A model generated the notes under the pieces. That model did no database searches and was not told the origin of the DNA. It saw only the letters and a program-made list of their open reading frames with translations. DNA of 40,073 bases from Streptomyces niveus (lineage in GTDB: Bacteria > Actinomycetota > Actinomycetes > Streptomycetales > Streptomycetaceae): positions 1 through 40,073 of the forward strand of contig NZ_MDCR01000153.1 in NCBI RefSeq assembly GCF_001723055.1, given 5' to 3'. Positions 40,039-40,073 of this stretch are shown here, piece after piece (position 1 is the stretch's first letter; each line of letters begins with the position of its first letter). The translations under genes and the position numbers were made by a program.

Positions 40039-40073
40039 AGCAGAGACCGCCGGCTCGGTCGGTACGGCCGCCC
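40025..40073 (+). CDS. Start of a gene overlapping ppk (CHAD-type protein by position), cut by the edge
   Basis: GTG 40025, with GGAGG 7 bases upstream, opens a frame reading [16 protein letters not shown] to the right edge and overlaps the ppk stop by 14 bases. In S. coelicolor a CHAD-domain gene, a polyphosphate-binding protein, follows ppk; this is from memory and the visible residues cannot confirm it. An ATG at 40035 in another frame (ATGA overlap with ppk) is the alternative. Confidence 0.5.
   Translation, partial: MQHHEAETAGSVGTAA

Overview
The window reads as chromosome of a Streptomyces-type actinomycete. It has very high GC, many GTG starts, actinobacterial families (GlnR, mycothiol synthase MshD, WhiJ/DUF397-type cassettes, anti-sigma-factor-like ATPases), and ends whose order matches, from memory, the Streptomyces coelicolor SCO4159-SCO4144 neighbourhood. 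No tRNA, rRNA, CRISPR array, transposase or integrase was seen.

Left end (1-12 kb). A Gln/His/Tyr-rich ORF cut by the window edge follows a MoaD-like gene. Facing them are glnR, preceded by a possible 27-codon leader ORF, and a LacI-family regulator. Next is a small catabolic or detoxifying module: an HSL-type esterase and an antibiotic-biosynthesis-monooxygenase (ABM) domain protein on the minus strand, with an AraC regulator and a short-chain dehydrogenase on the plus strand. The two outward promoters of this module share a 69-bp block with paired GAGGAT repeats 21 bp apart. A GntR/UTRA regulator pair and a HATPase protein follow. Then comes the secretion-stress locus: an HtrA-like protease with three 11-bp-spaced TCTCA repeats in front of it, followed by the overlapping cssR-cssS two-component genes.

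Middle (12-32 kb). This accessory stretch separates the secretion-stress genes from the 5'-nucleotidase/mshD genes. It contains a TetR/MMPL exporter pair, a TetR/aldo-keto reductase pair with two perfect operators, a Tat-exported PI-PLC-like protein, an AraC/SDR pair, a DUF4291 protein and several unrecognised small proteins. It also holds a WhiJ-type cassette (XRE-DUF5753, DUF397, divergent HATPase) with a tandemly duplicated, partly decayed 3' end. Beyond this lie a SnoaL-like protein behind two operator palindromes, an HTH/DUF4180 overlapping pair, a DUF2089/membrane/SHOCT-like operon, a ribbon-helix-helix/DUF4097 pair and an extra methionine aminopeptidase.

Right end (32-40 kb). The core order returns: a secreted 5'-nucleotidase, mshD (probably leaderless), a YtrA-type GntR regulator with its ABC ATPase and permease (all start/stop overlapping), ppk, and the start of a further gene at the edge.

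The most notable feature of the window is regulatory architecture. Several gene pairs carry clear unannotated operators, and these make testable regulon predictions.
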